This document shows, piece after piece, positions 36,888-46,855 of a DNA stretch of 64,000 nucleotides; within the stretch, counting starts at the first letter, position 1; the number at the start of each line of letters is the position of its first letter. The stretch is from an uncultured Burkholderiales bacterium (GTDB taxonomy: Bacteria > Pseudomonadota > Gammaproteobacteria > Burkholderiales > Burkholderiaceae). The notes beneath the pieces are model-generated. The model was not told where the DNA came from. It saw nothing but the letters and a program-made list of their open reading frames with translations, and searched no databases. Where the stretch lies: assembly GCA_946480465.1 (NCBI GenBank), contig CAMLJY010000014.1, positions 1 through 64,000 on the forward strand, read 5' to 3'. The position numbers and the translations under genes are program-made.

Positions 36888-38576
36888 ATGTCAGCCGCCA
36901 ACCGCCGTTCGAAGAACATCACCGAGGGCGTCGCTCGCGCCCCCAACCGCTCGATGTACTACGGCATGGGCTACACCGAGGGCGACTTCGGCAAGCCGAT
37001 GATCGGCGTGGCGAACGGGCATTCGACGATCACGCCCTGCAACTCCGGCTTGCAGCGTCTTGCTGATGCCGCGGTCGACGGCCTGAAGGCCGCTGGCGCC
37101 AACCCGCAGATCTTCGGGACGCCGACCATCAGCGACGGCATGGCCATGGGCACCGAGGGCATGAAGTACAGCCTTGTCTCGCGCGAGGTGATCTCCGACT
37201 GCGTCGAGACCTGCGTCGGCGGCCAGTGGATGGACGGTGTGATGGTCATCGGCGGCTGCGACAAAAACATGCCCGGCGGCCTGATGGGCATGCTGCGGGC
37301 CAACGTGCCGTCGCTCTACGTCTACGGCGGCACCATCCTGCCTGGGCACTACAAGGGCCAGGACCTCAACATCGTCAGCGTGTTCGAGGCGGTCGGGCAG
37401 TTCTCCGCCGGCAAGATGAGCGAGGAGGACTTCTGCCAGATCGAGCGCCGCGCCATCCCCGGCAGTGGCTCCTGCGGCGGCATGTACACCGCCAACACCA
37501 TGTCCTCTGCCTTCGAGGCGCTGGGGGTCAGCCTGCCCTTCGCATCCACGATGGCCAACGTCGAGGACGAGATCGTCGGCATGGTGCGCCGCGCCGCCGA
37601 GGTACTCGTGAACGCGGTGAAGGCGGACCTGAAGCCGCGCGACATCGTCACGAAGAAGAGCATCGAGAACGCGGTCGCGGTCATCATGGCGACCGGCGGT
37701 TCGACCAATGCCGTGCTGCACTTCCTGGCCATTGCCCACGCCGCGGGCGTCGAGTGGACCATCGACGACTTCGAGCGCATGCGCAAGAAGATTCCTGTGC
37801 TGTGCGACCTGAAACCCAGCGGCAAGTACCTGGCAGTCGACTTGCACCGAGCTGGCGGCATTCCGCAGGTCATGAAGATCCTGCTCAAGGCCGGCCTCCT
37901 GCATGGCGACTGCATCACGATCACCGGCAAGACGGTGGCCGAGAACCTGGCCGACGTTCCGGACACGCCACGCGCCGACCAGGACGTCATCCGCGACATC
38001 GCACAACCGATCTACGAGCACGGCCACCTCGCCATCCTGCGCGGCAACCTGGCCCTCGAAGGCTGTGTGGCCAAGATCACCGGACTGAAGAACCCGGTGA
38101 TCACCGGCCCGGCCCGTGTCTTCGACGACGAGCAGTCCGCGCTGGCCGCGATCATGGCCAAGCAGATCGTCGCCGGCGACGTCATGGTGCTGCGCTACCT
38201 GGGCCCCAAGGGCGGGCCGGGCATGCCTGAGATGCTGGCTCCGACGGGCGCACTGATCGGCCAGGGGCTGGGTGAAAGCGTGGGCCTGGTCACAGACGGC
38301 CGCTTCTCCGGCGGCACCTGGGGCATGGTGGTGGGCCACGTCGCGCCCGAGGCCTACGAGGGAGGAACGATCGCGCTGGTCCAGGAAGGCGACTCGATCA
38401 CCATCGATGCACACCAGCTGCTGCTGCAGCTGAACGTCGACGATGCCGAACTGGCACGCCGCCGCGCCGCCTGGAAGCGTCCTGCCCCGCGCTACACCCG
38501 GGGCGTGCTCGCCAAGTTCGCGAAGAACGCGGCCAGTGCAAGTCACGGCGCGGTGCTCGACCGCTTCGAGGATTGA
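36888..38576 (+). CDS. ilvD: Dihydroxy-acid dehydratase
   Basis: 562 aa Fe-S enzyme of isoleucine/valine synthesis converting 2,3-dihydroxy acids to 2-keto acids. Family blocks: [20 protein letters not shown] (Fe-S Cys), [17 protein letters not shown] (second Cys), [20 protein letters not shown] (third Cys), [17 protein letters not shown] and the C-terminal [22 protein letters not shown]. The ATG at 36888 has AGGAG upstream. The gene makes 2-keto acids of the kind an acetolactate-synthase-like enzyme could use, but it is 12 kb from that operon. Confidence 0.96.
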   Translation: MSAANRRSKNITEGVARAPNRSMYYGMGYTEGDFGKPMIGVANGHSTITPCNSGLQRLADAAVDGLKAAGANPQIFGTPTISDGMAMGTEGMKYSLVSREVISDCVETCVGGQWMDGVMVIGGCDKNMPGGLMGMLRANVPSLYVYGGTILPGHYKGQDLNIVSVFEAVGQFSAGKMSEEDFCQIERRAIPGSGSCGGMYTANTMSSAFEALGVSLPFASTMANVEDEIVGMVRRAAEVLVNAVKADLKPRDIVTKKSIENAVAVIMATGGSTNAVLHFLAIAHAAGVEWTIDDFERMRKKIPVLCDLKPSGKYLAVDLHRAGGIPQVMKILLKAGLLHGDCITITGKTVAENLADVPDTPRADQDVIRDIAQPIYEHGHLAILRGNLALEGCVAKITGLKNPVITGPARVFDDEQSALAAIMAKQIVAGDVMVLRYLGPKGGPGMPEMLAPTGALIGQGLGESVGLVTDGRFSGGTWGMVVGHVAPEAYEGGTIALVQEGDSITIDAHQLLLQLNVDDAELARRRAAWKRPAPRYTRGVLAKFAKNAASASHGAVLDRFED

Positions 38577-38594
38577 TGCCGGCCGAGGGGAGCG

Positions 38595-38882
38595 TCAGGA
38601 CCGGCCGTTGTCGGTCGGCCCGCGCGGCTTGCCGGCCGGGGAGCCGGGGCGCTTGAAGTTCAGGCCCAGGTTCTCAAGGTGGCGTTCGCGCCGCTCGGCG
38701 ACTCGGCGGTCTTCCCGCTCGGCCTCTTTCCGCTTCGTGTAGCCGGTGGCGTCGGCAATGACCCACCAGATGGCGGCCGCGGCGAACGGGGACAGCACGG
38801 CCCACCACGACCAGGCGGCCACTGCCGTCAGGTCGGCCCACTTCAGCAGCACCAGGATGCACCCGAGGCCCAGGAACCACAT
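38595..38882 (-). CDS. Small Trp-rich membrane protein (TIGR04438-like)
   Basis: 95 aa. Starts MWFLGLGCILVLLKWADLTA with two hydrophobic helices (about 1-22 and 27-50) rich in Trp (WSWW, IWWVIAD), then a charged tail (KRKEAEREDRRVAERRERHL). This matches the small Trp-rich protein family that is common in Burkholderiales and has no known function. It is convergent with ilvD (18 bp apart) and divergent from the cytochrome c gene. Confidence 0.8.
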   Translation of the reverse strand: MWFLGLGCILVLLKWADLTAVAAWSWWAVLSPFAAAAIWWVIADATGYTKRKEAEREDRRVAERRERHLENLGLNFKRPGSPAGKPRGPTDNGRS

Positions 38883-38994
38883 GCCGCTTTGCCCTTTTGC
38901 CGGCGGCTGGGTCAACCGCGCCGGCTAAACTCCGTTGAAAACAGCAAACTGTACTCCACAGCCAAGGCCACGCGCCTCGCCAAGAAAGGACCCC

Positions 38995-39303
38995 ATGAAG
39001 ATTGCTGCTCTCCTCGCTGCCGCTGCCGCCGTACTGGTGACCGGCCCGGCCGTCGCCAGCGCCGACCTGGCGCAGAAGAAGGCCTGCATGGCCTGCCACG
39101 CCGTCGACAAGAAGCTGGTCGGCCCCGCCTACAAGGACGTCGCCGCCAAGTACGCCGGCCAGAAGGACGCCGCCGCGAAGCTGGCCGACAAGATCCAGAA
39201 GGGTGGCTCCGGCGTCTGGGGCGCGGTGCCGATGCCCGCGAACCCGGGCGTCAATGCCGCCGAAGCCAAGCAACTCGCCGACTGGGTGCTGACGCAGAAG
39301 TGA
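38995..39303 (+). CDS. Class I cytochrome c (c551/c552 type)
   Basis: 102 aa periplasmic electron carrier. Signal peptide (about 1-22, ending AVASA), haem motif CMACH (Cys31, Cys34, His35), LVGPAYKDVAAKYAG and the distal Met80 in VWGAVPMPANPGV, then the C-terminal helix AEAKQLADWVLTQK. The spacing and length are typical of cytochrome c551/c5-type carriers that serve terminal oxidases or nitrite reductase. It is followed by a palindromic hairpin. Confidence 0.94.
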   Translation: MKIAALLAAAAAVLVTGPAVASADLAQKKACMACHAVDKKLVGPAYKDVAAKYAGQKDAAAKLADKIQKGGSGVWGAVPMPANPGVNAAEAKQLADWVLTQK

Positions 39304-39324
39304 GCGTCATACCGTGCGAATGAA

Positions 39325-39350
39325 CGAAGGCCCCGCATGCGGGGCCTTCG
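39325..39350. terminator. Bidirectional terminator between cytochrome c and the CsgG-like gene
   Basis: A perfect 26-bp palindrome with arms CGAAGGCCCCGCA and complement, in the 75 bp gap between convergent genes. U-runs are weak on both sides (CGTTTGTG on the plus strand, TTCATTCG on the minus strand). Confidence 0.65.
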
Positions 39351-39358
39351 CGTTTGTG

Positions 39359-39384
39359 CACGAGCCTATTTCACGAGCCTATTT
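39359..39384. repeat. 13-bp tandem duplication at the 3' end of the CsgG-like gene
   Basis: CACGAGCCTATTT occurs twice in direct succession (39359-39371 and 39372-39384). The second copy contains the stop codon and last Lys of the CsgG-like gene (39379-39384, minus strand AAATAG); the first copy duplicates this Lys-stop just beyond the gene. Confidence 0.9.
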
Positions 39385-40191
39385 CTTCTCGTCGGCGGCC
39401 AGCGTCACGCGTTCCGTGACGTTCTGGCCGGCCAGTGAATCGGTGATGAAGACCGTGGAGCGCACGAGGATGTCGCGGGCCACCTCTTCCAGCGGCGAGC
39501 CTGTGATGCTGGCGTGGCTGCCCCCGAGGCCCACGCCACCACCCCACCCGGCGCCCGACAGGCCGAAGCCGCTGCGTTCGTTGTCGGCCTGCAGCGTGCG
39601 CGAACCGACGATCTTGGCCTTGTTGATGTCGACGACGCGCAGGTCCATGTTCATGTGGACCTTGGTCTTCTTGAAGTCGACGCTGCCCGCGACGATGGAC
39701 AGCGGCCCCTTGAACAGCCCGCCCAGCGCACCCAGGCCGGTCGAGCTCTGCTCGAAGCCGAGCGAGGTGATCGAGCCGACGATCATGATGTCCGCTGCCT
39801 CGACCTGGACCTTCTTGCCGACCAGCGCCAGCTCCTTGTTGATCTCGTCAAGCTGGGCACGCTCCATCACCTCGAAACAGCCGGTCTGGCTGAGGGCGGT
39901 GGACAGCATGTCCGTCATGCCGGTCCCGACGCCCGTGTAGGTGGGCTGCCGTACCGTGCCCCCACCCGTGCCCATGTACTCCCACCAGCGGTAGCGCCGC
40001 GGGTCCTGCTGGCCGGCGCCGCCGCTGCAGTCGGCCGACTTGCACTTGATCTCGCTGACGATCACCTTGGCCACCGGCTGCGCGCATTTGGGCACGCTGA
40101 TCTCGCGCTCGCGCACGTCGCTGGCCTGGGCATGAGCCAAGGTGGCCGCGGCCAACGCCGCGCTGCCGACAAGGAGGATCCGGAATGTCAT
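39379..40191 (-). CDS. CsgG/HfaB-related exported protein
   Basis: 270 aa. Signal peptide LLVGSAALAAATLAHAQA with a type I site (AQA) and no lipobox Cys, unlike true CsgG, which is a lipoprotein. The mature part has CsgG-family blocks: GVGTGMTDMLSTALSQTGCF, EVMERAQLDEINKELALVGK, ADIMIVGSITSLGFEQ, DLRVVDINKAKIVGSRTLQA, and a Gly-rich insert (GFGLSGAGWGGGVGLGG). Four Cys residues near the N-terminus may form disulfides. No curli or holdfast genes accompany it. It may be a periplasmic relative or a pore of unknown client. Confidence 0.75.
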   Translation of the reverse strand: MTFRILLVGSAALAAATLAHAQASDVREREISVPKCAQPVAKVIVSEIKCKSADCSGGAGQQDPRRYRWWEYMGTGGGTVRQPTYTGVGTGMTDMLSTALSQTGCFEVMERAQLDEINKELALVGKKVQVEAADIMIVGSITSLGFEQSSTGLGALGGLFKGPLSIVAGSVDFKKTKVHMNMDLRVVDINKAKIVGSRTLQADNERSGFGLSGAGWGGGVGLGGSHASITGSPLEEVARDILVRSTVFITDSLAGQNVTERVTLAADEKK

Positions 40192-40285
40192 ACCGCGCCT
40201 TTCGAGGGAACGGCGCGCACTGTACAGGCCGGCAGGCTCCGGTGCCGCGCGTCATCCCCAACCTTTGGGGGGCGCGCGGACGGTT

Positions 40286-42265
40286 TCAGTTGTTCTCCGA
40301 CAGCTGGGCCAGGATCGCCGGATTCTCCAAGGTGGATGTGTCCTGGGTGATCTGCTCGCCCTTGGCGATCGAGCGCAGCAGGCGGCGCATGATCTTGCCG
40401 GAGCGGGTCTTGGGCAGGTTGTCGCCGAAGCGGATGTCCTTGGGCTTGGCGATCGGGCCGATCTCCTTGCCGACCCAGTCGCGCAGCTCCTTGGCGATCT
40501 TCCTGGCCTCCTCGCCGGTGGGCCGCGGGCGCTTCAGGACCACGAAGGCGCAGATGGCCTCGCCGGTGGTCTCGTCCGGCCGACCGACGACCGCGGCTTC
40601 GGCCACCAGGTCGGTATGCGACACCAGCGCCGACTCGATCTCCATCGTGCCCATCCGGTGGCCCGACACGTTCAGCACGTCGTCGATGCGGCCGGTGATG
40701 GTGAAGTAGCCGGTCTTGGCGTCCCGGATGGCCCCGTCGCCCGCCAGGTAGAAGCCCTTCAGCTCGGGCGGGTAGTAGCTCTTCTTGAAGCGCTCGGGGT
40801 CGCCCCAAATCGTGCGGATCATGCTCGGCCAGGGCTTGCGGATGACCAGGATGCCGCCCTGGCCGTTCGGAACCTCGTTGCCGGTTTCGTCGACCACGGC
40901 GGCGTCGATGCCCGGGAACGGCAATGTGCACGAACCCGGCACCAGCGGCGTCGCGCCCGGCAGCGGGGTGATCATGTGGCCGCCGGTTTCGGTTTGCCAG
41001 AAGGTGTCGACGATCGGGCAGCGGCCACCGCCCACATGCTGGTGATACCACTCCCACGCGGCCGGGTTGATGGGCTCGCCGACCGAACCCAGCAAGCGCA
41101 GGCTGGACAGGTCATAACGCTTGGGATGCACGGCCTCGTTCGCCTCCGCCGCCTTGATCAGCGAACGGATCGCTGTCGGCGCGGTGTAGAAGATCGAGAC
41201 CTTGTGGTCCTGGATCATCTTCCAGAAGCGTCCGGCGTCGGGGTAGGTCGGCACGCCTTCGAAGACGATCTCGGTGCCTCCCAGCGCCAGCGGGCCGTAG
41301 GTGATGTAGGTGTGGCCGGTGACCCAGCCGATGTCGGCGGTGCACCAGAACACGTCTTCCGGCTTCAGGTCGAAGGTCCACTTGGTCGTCAGCGCCGCGT
41401 GCAGCAGGTAGCCGCCGCTGGAATGCTGCACGCCCTTGGGCTTGCCGGTCGAGCCTGAGGTGTAGAGGAGGAAGAGCGGATGCTCCGCACCGACCCATTC
41501 CGGCTCGCAGCTGTCGGGCTGGCCCGCCAGCGCGTCGTGAAGCCAGACGTCCACCTTGTCGTTCCAGGCGATGTTGCCGCCGGTTCGCTGGTAGACGATG
41601 ACGTTCTTCAACGTCTCGCAGCCGCCCAGGCCGATGGCTTCGTCGACGATGGCCTTCAGCGGCAGCGACTTGCCGCCGCGCTGCTGCTCGTCGGCGGTGA
41701 TCAGCATCACCGCGCCGGCGTCCTGAACCCGGTCACGCAGGCTCTGGGCCGAGAAGCCGCCGAACACCACCGAATGCGTGGCGCCGATGCGCGCGCAGGC
41801 CTGCATGGCGACCACGCCTTCGATGCTCATGGGCATGTAGATGACGACGCGGTCGCCCTTCTTCACGCCACGCGCGCGCAGCGCGTTGGCCATGCGGCAG
41901 GTGCGGGCCAGCAGGTCCTTGTAGCTGGCGCGGGTGACGGTGCCGTCGTCGGCCTCGAAGATGAGCGCGGTCTTGTCACCCAGCCCGCGCTCGACGTTGC
42001 GGTCCAGGCAGTTGTACGACACGTTCAGCGTGCCGTCCTCGAACCACTTGTAGAACGGCGCTTCACCTTCGTTGAGCACCTTGGTGAACGGCGTCTTCCA
42101 AGACAGCAGTTCGCGGGCCAGCCGGCCCCAGTACGCCTCGTGATCGGCACTGGCCTCGTCGACCAGGGTTTGGTAGCCGTCCATGCCCGACACGTGCGCG
42201 CCGCGCACGGCGGCCTCGGGCGGGGCATAGGTCTTCGGCTCGTGCGAACTCTCGGCAGCGCTCAT
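40286..42265 (-). CDS. acs: Acetyl-CoA synthetase (AMP-forming)
   Basis: 659 aa, typical Acs length. Activates acetate to acetyl-CoA. ANL motifs: [20 protein letters not shown] (P-loop-like A3), [15 protein letters not shown] (A5), [20 protein letters not shown] (A7/A8) and the regulatory acetylatable Lys in [18 protein letters not shown] near the C-terminus. The N-terminal AcsA cap ([20 protein letters not shown]) is present. Single gene, divergent from the UPF0114 protein. Confidence 0.97.
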   Translation of the reverse strand: MSAAESSHEPKTYAPPEAAVRGAHVSGMDGYQTLVDEASADHEAYWGRLARELLSWKTPFTKVLNEGEAPFYKWFEDGTLNVSYNCLDRNVERGLGDKTALIFEADDGTVTRASYKDLLARTCRMANALRARGVKKGDRVVIYMPMSIEGVVAMQACARIGATHSVVFGGFSAQSLRDRVQDAGAVMLITADEQQRGGKSLPLKAIVDEAIGLGGCETLKNVIVYQRTGGNIAWNDKVDVWLHDALAGQPDSCEPEWVGAEHPLFLLYTSGSTGKPKGVQHSSGGYLLHAALTTKWTFDLKPEDVFWCTADIGWVTGHTYITYGPLALGGTEIVFEGVPTYPDAGRFWKMIQDHKVSIFYTAPTAIRSLIKAAEANEAVHPKRYDLSSLRLLGSVGEPINPAAWEWYHQHVGGGRCPIVDTFWQTETGGHMITPLPGATPLVPGSCTLPFPGIDAAVVDETGNEVPNGQGGILVIRKPWPSMIRTIWGDPERFKKSYYPPELKGFYLAGDGAIRDAKTGYFTITGRIDDVLNVSGHRMGTMEIESALVSHTDLVAEAAVVGRPDETTGEAICAFVVLKRPRPTGEEARKIAKELRDWVGKEIGPIAKPKDIRFGDNLPKTRSGKIMRRLLRSIAKGEQITQDTSTLENPAILAQLSENN

Positions 42266-42393
42266 GCGTGTCTCCTGATGGGCGAAATGACAACAACCCG
42301 CGACGCTAGCCAGGGGCTCTTACGACCCCCTTACTCTGGCGCGTCGCGCACCGGGCGGCAGGAAGGTCACGATGCTCGCACAGGCGGGCACCT

Positions 42394-42399
42394 AAAATC
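42394..42399 (+). promoter_or_regulatory. -10 box candidate upstream of the UPF0114 gene
   Basis: TAAAAT, 27 bp before the ATG at 42427, followed by CCGCCGC as often seen downstream of betaproteobacterial -10 boxes. No good -35 hexamer lies at 16-18 bp, so support is partial. Confidence 0.35.
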
Positions 42400-42426
42400 C
42401 GCCGCAATCCCCGTTTCTCCCCCTCC

Positions 42427-43041
42427 ATGACGCCCGATTCCCACCGCGTTAAGCCGCGCCTGCGCCCGCTTCCGAACCTCATCTTCGCCAGCCGCTGGCT
42501 GCAATTGCCGCTGTACCTGGGGCTCATCATCGCGCAGGGCGTCTACGTCTTCCACTTCTGGGTCGAACTCGTCCACTTGGTCGAAGCGGCCTTCGGCCAC
42601 CAGCCCGCGGTCGACCTGCTCGTGAAAAGCGTGGGCTACAAGCCGGCCGCCGGCGAGGCGATCACCAAGCTGAACGAGACGCTGATCATGCTGGTGGTGC
42701 TGGGCCTGATCGACGTGGTGATGATCAGCAACCTCCTGATCATGGTGATCGTCGGCGGCTACGAGACCTTCGTCTCGCGCATGGACCTGGAAGGGCACCC
42801 CGACCAGCCCGAGTGGCTGAGCCACGTGAATGCGTCGGTGCTGAAGGTGAAGCTGGCCACCGCGATCATCGGCATCAGTTCGATTCACCTGCTGAAGACC
42901 TTCATCAACGCGGACAACTACAGCGAGAAGACCCTGCTGTGGCAGACCCTGATCCACGTCGCCTTCCTCGTGTCCGCGATGGCCATCGCGGCCACCGACC
43001 GCATCCTCGCCGGCGCTTCCAGCAACGGCGCCAGGCACTGA
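42427..43041 (+). CDS. UPF0114/YqhA family membrane protein
   Basis: 204 aa with four hydrophobic helices (about 27-50, 85-112, 140-158, 172-192). Family blocks: [60 protein letters not shown] and [20 protein letters not shown]. Inner-membrane protein of unknown role. It is followed after 32 bp by class I fumarase on the same strand. Confidence 0.9.
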   Translation: MTPDSHRVKPRLRPLPNLIFASRWLQLPLYLGLIIAQGVYVFHFWVELVHLVEAAFGHQPAVDLLVKSVGYKPAAGEAITKLNETLIMLVVLGLIDVVMISNLLIMVIVGGYETFVSRMDLEGHPDQPEWLSHVNASVLKVKLATAIIGISSIHLLKTFINADNYSEKTLLWQTLIHVAFLVSAMAIAATDRILAGASSNGARH

Positions 43042-43073
43042 GTTCCCCGCCCCCCTTGCCCCGAGCCATCGCC

Positions 43074-44600
43074 ATGAGCACCACGATTCGCCAGTCCGAC
43101 CTGATCGAGAGCATCGCCGCCGCGCTGCAGTACATCAGCTACTACCACCCGGCCGACTACATCGCCCACCTGGCCCGCGCCTACGAGCGCGAGGAAAGCC
43201 CCGCTGCGAAGGACGCGATCGCGCAGATCCTCACCAACTCGAAGATGTGCGCCGAAGGCCACCGCCCGATCTGCCAGGACACCGGCATCGTCAACGTGTT
43301 CCTGAAGATCGGCATGGACGTGAAGTGGGAAGGCTTCACCGGCTCCATTGCGGACGCCATCAACGCCGGCGTGCGCCAGGGCTACCTGAATCCGGACAAC
43401 GTGCTGCGCGCCTCGGTGCTGGCCGATCCGATCTTCGAGCGCAAGAACACCAAGGACAACACGCCGGCCGTCGTGCACATGGAGCTGGTGCCGGGCAACA
43501 CCGTGGACGTGACGGTCGCGGCCAAAGGCGGCGGTAGCGAGAACAAGAGCAAGATGCAGATGCTCAACCCCAGCGACTCCATCGTCGACTGGGTGCTGAA
43601 GACGGTGCCGACCATGGGTGCCGGCTGGTGCCCACCGGGCATGCTGGGCATCGGGGTCGGCGGCACGGCCGAGAAGGCTGTGCTGCTGGCCAAGGAAGCG
43701 CTGATGGACGACATCGACATGTACGAGCTGCTGCAGCGCGGTCCGTCGAACAAGCTGGAAGAGCTGCGCCTGGAGCTGTACGAGAAGGTGAACGCGCTGG
43801 GCATCGGCGCGCAAGGCCTGGGTGGCCTGACCACGGTGCTGGACGTGAAGATCAAGACCTTCCCGACCCACGCCGCGAGCAAGCCGATCGCGATGATTCC
43901 TAACTGCGCAGCGACGCGTCATGCGCACTTCGTGCTCGACGGCTCGGGCCCGGCCTACATCGAACCGCCGAGCCTGGACCTGTGGCCCGACGTGCAGTGG
44001 GCCCCCGACTACAACAAGAGCAAGCGCGTCAACCTGGACACGCTGACGCGGGAGGAAGTGGCGAGCTGGAAGCCGGGTGACACCCTGCTCCTGAACGGCA
44101 AGATGCTGACCGGCCGCGACGCCGCGCACAAGCGCATCCAGGACATGCTGGCCAAGGGCGAGAAGCTGCCGGTGGACTTCACCAACCGCGTCATCTACTA
44201 CGTGGGCCCGGTGGACCCGGTGCGCGACGAGGTGGTCGGCCCCGCCGGCCCCACCACCGCCACCCGCATGGACAAGTTCACCGAGATGATGCTGGCCCAG
44301 ACCGGCCTGATCTCGATGGTGGGCAAGGCCGAGCGCGGCCCGGTCGCGATCGAAGCCATCCGCAAGCACGGCTCGGCCTACCTGATGGCCGTGGGCGGCG
44401 CCGCCTACCTGGTGGCCAAGGCCATCAAGGGCGCCAAGGTCGTCGGCTTTGCCGACCTGGGCATGGAAGCGATCTACGAATTCGACGTCAAGGACATGCC
44501 GGTGACCGTGGCGGTCGACGCGCAGGGCACCAGCGTGCACGACACCGGCCCGAAGGAGTGGCAGGCTCGCATCGGCAAGGTGCCGGTCGCCATCGCCTGA
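43074..44600 (+). CDS. Fumarate hydratase, class I (4Fe-4S)
   Basis: 508 aa iron-sulfur fumarase/tartrate-dehydratase family. The three cluster cysteines lie in GHRPICQDTGIVNVFLKIG, GAGWCPPGMLGIGVGG and IPNCAATRHAHFVLDG; the C-terminal beta domain starts about residue 330 (LNGKMLTGRDAAHKRI) and ends VSVHDTGP-like as STSVHDTGPKEWQARI. Interconverts fumarate and malate; it is oxygen-sensitive in the cytosol. Start at 43074 fits the family. A perfect palindrome follows the stop. Confidence 0.95.
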   Translation: MSTTIRQSDLIESIAAALQYISYYHPADYIAHLARAYEREESPAAKDAIAQILTNSKMCAEGHRPICQDTGIVNVFLKIGMDVKWEGFTGSIADAINAGVRQGYLNPDNVLRASVLADPIFERKNTKDNTPAVVHMELVPGNTVDVTVAAKGGGSENKSKMQMLNPSDSIVDWVLKTVPTMGAGWCPPGMLGIGVGGTAEKAVLLAKEALMDDIDMYELLQRGPSNKLEELRLELYEKVNALGIGAQGLGGLTTVLDVKIKTFPTHAASKPIAMIPNCAATRHAHFVLDGSGPAYIEPPSLDLWPDVQWAPDYNKSKRVNLDTLTREEVASWKPGDTLLLNGKMLTGRDAAHKRIQDMLAKGEKLPVDFTNRVIYYVGPVDPVRDEVVGPAGPTTATRMDKFTEMMLAQTGLISMVGKAERGPVAIEAIRKHGSAYLMAVGGAAYLVAKAIKGAKVVGFADLGMEAIYEFDVKDMPVTVAVDAQGTSVHDTGPKEWQARIGKVPVAIA

Positions 44601-44606
44601 CCCCGC

Positions 44607-44628
44607 GCGTCCCGGCGCGCCGGGACGC
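44607..44628. terminator. Palindromic hairpin between convergent fumarase and TonB-receptor genes
   Basis: A perfect 22-bp inverted repeat, arms GCGTCCCGGCG and complement, starts 7 bp after the fumarase stop and ends 4 bp before the receptor stop. No U-run follows on either strand, so it may work as a stabilising 3' end or with Rho. Confidence 0.5.
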
Positions 44629-44631
44629 CCA

Positions 44632-46734
44632 TCAAAGCCGACATCCCAGCTGGAACTGGAAGCTGCGGCCGGGCTTCGGGAAGTCGAACGGCAGGCTACC
44701 TGGCGCGAAGCTGGGATCGCGCGCTTCGGCATCGAACAGGTTGCGCACCGCGAACCCGGCCTCCCACGGCCGCCCGGCGGGGGCGAACCGCAGGTTCAGG
44801 TCGACGGTGGTGTAGTCGGCAATGGGGGGGCGCACGTCGTCCGGCTCGCGGCGACGGTCTTCCACGCGATGCGCTTGTGCATGAAGCTGCCACCCTGAGG
44901 GCAGGCGCCAATCGGCGCGCACGGAGTACTCATGCCGGGGTGCGATGCCGGCGTCGCGCCGGCTCGCCTGGTCGATGGATCGCTGGTGCGCGTAGTTTCC
45001 GGAGATGCGAAGGTTCCGGCCCAGGTCCCAGTCCATCTCCAGCTCGACGCCGCGGCCGATCTGCCGCCCGCTGTTCTGCGCCGTCGCACCGGTGGTCGGA
45101 TCGGCGTTCGGCACGTAGCGCAGGATGTCCTGCATTTCGTAGCGGTAGGCGTTCGCCGATACCGCGATGCCGTTCTTCGGTTGCCAGCTCAGTGCTGCTT
45201 CGACGGTGACGATTCGTTCGGGCTTCACGTTCGGGTTGCCCAGCAGCACCGGGTTGTTGATGAAGTACTTTTCACCGAAGGACGGCGCGCGGAAGGCCCG
45301 GCCGTACAGCAGCTTGGCGGTCCAGTCCAGCGCGGCCTCCCACACCAGCGCCAGGCGTGGATTGCTCGTGCTGCCGAAGTCGGAATAGTCGTCGTGCCGG
45401 ACGCCGGTAGTCAGCGTCCAGTCCCGCGCGAGGCGCCACTCGTCCTGCACGTAGGCGAACCATGAGTCGCGCTGGTGGGGCGTGAGGAACGGCGCGGTGT
45501 CGCTGGTGTCGACGAGCCTGCCGAGCGGCATCGGCACGTTGCCCACGCCCGGTACCAGCACGAAGGCGAAGTTCTGGGCATCGCGGACGCGGTAGATCTC
45601 TTCGCGCGCGCCGCCGACGCCGATTCGGATGCGATGGCCGCCCAGGCCGGTGTAGAACGCCGACGCGCCGAGCCGCGCATGGCGCTCCCACTTCGCGGGG
45701 TTGCCGATCATCCCGTCCGGGAACGGCCCGAGCAGCATGGTGCCGGCAGGAAACAGCACGACGCGGGAGCGGGTCGCCATGTCGAACCAGCTCGCCTGGA
45801 CCGTGAGGTCCCAATGCTCGGCCGCGCGTGGATCGTGGTACGTGAGGTCCGCGGTGAACCGATCACTGGTGCTGCGGCCCACCGCGTCCAGCGCGCTGGC
45901 GATGCCGGCCCCATGGCCGACGTTCTCGCGGCGCTTGTACGAGGAGCGAATGCGCCACCGCTCGCGCGCCAGGTCCAGCCCCGCGTCGAAGATCTCGCGG
46001 CCCAGGTGCACCGGGCCCGGGGCCTGCGAGACCCGAGTGCCGAAAATGGCGTCATTGGCTGTCTGCGCATCCGCTTCCACCGTGCTCCTCGGTCCCGCCG
46101 TGCGGCCTGCGCGAAGGTACGCCGCGACTTCAAACCGGCCGACGCGGCCCCCGTACAGGGCCCAGCCGTCCGTGGTGTCGAAGGAACCCCGGCGCAGGCC
46201 GAGTTCCAGGCCATCGATCTGGTCGGCCGTCTTCGTCAGGACGTTGACGACACCGGCGAACGCATCGGCGCCGTACAGCGCGGAGCCGGGTCCGCGGATC
46301 ACCTCGATGCGCGCGACGTTCTCGAGCGGCATTCCGCCCCACACGTCTCCGCGGTCGCCCAGGTAGATGCTGGTCATCGGGATGCCGTTGACCAGCAGCA
46401 GCACCTGCGGGTTGTGTTGCGAGGCGATGCCCCGCACCATCCACACCGGCTTGTTGGCGTAGTTGAGCAACTGCATCACCGACAAGCCCGGCACGGACCG
46501 CAGCACGTCGTCCAGGTCGCTGGCGCCGAGGGCGCGGATGTCTTCCTCGGTGATGACCGTGGAGATCGACGGCGCGCGCGCCAGCGGCAGCGGCGAACCG
46601 GAGCCGATGGTCACGAGCGCCTTGTCGCCATAAGCCTGGGCGAGGTCTTCCTCCTCGCTCGGCTGGGCGGCGGCGCTGCCGCCTGCCGCCAGCCAAGCCA
46701 TGGCGAGCCATGCGGCCATGCGGATCATTCCCAT
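44632..46734 (-). CDS. TonB-dependent outer-membrane receptor (paralogue 1 of 3)
   Basis: 700 aa. Signal peptide (about 6-25, ending AAAQ), then SEEEDLAQAYGDKALVTIGS, a plug domain (ISTVITEEDIRALGASDLDD; VPGLSVMQLL; RIEVIRGPGSALYGADAFAG) and a 22-strand barrel with typical blocks (FAYVQDEWRLARDWTLTTGV, AKLLYGRAFRAPSFGEKYF) ending FQFQLGCRL. It shares its N-terminal EEE-LA-A-GDKA signature and barrel motifs with the two receptors at 54.2 and 57.5 kb but is the most divergent. Ligand unknown. Its upstream gene is an MscS-type channel on the same strand. Confidence 0.92.
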   Translation of the reverse strand: MGMIRMAAWLAMAWLAAGGSAAAQPSEEEDLAQAYGDKALVTIGSGSPLPLARAPSISTVITEEDIRALGASDLDDVLRSVPGLSVMQLLNYANKPVWMVRGIASQHNPQVLLLVNGIPMTSIYLGDRGDVWGGMPLENVARIEVIRGPGSALYGADAFAGVVNVLTKTADQIDGLELGLRRGSFDTTDGWALYGGRVGRFEVAAYLRAGRTAGPRSTVEADAQTANDAIFGTRVSQAPGPVHLGREIFDAGLDLARERWRIRSSYKRRENVGHGAGIASALDAVGRSTSDRFTADLTYHDPRAAEHWDLTVQASWFDMATRSRVVLFPAGTMLLGPFPDGMIGNPAKWERHARLGASAFYTGLGGHRIRIGVGGAREEIYRVRDAQNFAFVLVPGVGNVPMPLGRLVDTSDTAPFLTPHQRDSWFAYVQDEWRLARDWTLTTGVRHDDYSDFGSTSNPRLALVWEAALDWTAKLLYGRAFRAPSFGEKYFINNPVLLGNPNVKPERIVTVEAALSWQPKNGIAVSANAYRYEMQDILRYVPNADPTTGATAQNSGRQIGRGVELEMDWDLGRNLRISGNYAHQRSIDQASRRDAGIAPRHEYSVRADWRLPSGWQLHAQAHRVEDRRREPDDVRPPIADYTTVDLNLRFAPAGRPWEAGFAVRNLFDAEARDPSFAPGSLPFDFPKPGRSFQFQLGCRL

Positions 46735-46855
46735 CGACGCCCCCGGCCTGAGTTCTGCTTCGATCGTCCCACTCCGCCCCCCTGCACGACAACGCGGGAG
46801 ACCCCGACGCCGGTGCGCCACTGCCACCTCGTGGGCCCGTGCGTAGGCCGGCAAG

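Noticed and set aside
36891..38546. 551-codon minus-strand frame antisense to ilvD
   Set aside because: Shadow of ilvD; composition is unlike protein and all IlvD motifs lie on the plus strand.
42918..44732. 604-codon minus-strand frame antisense to fumarase
   Set aside because: Shadow frame of the class I fumarase gene with no recognisable motif.
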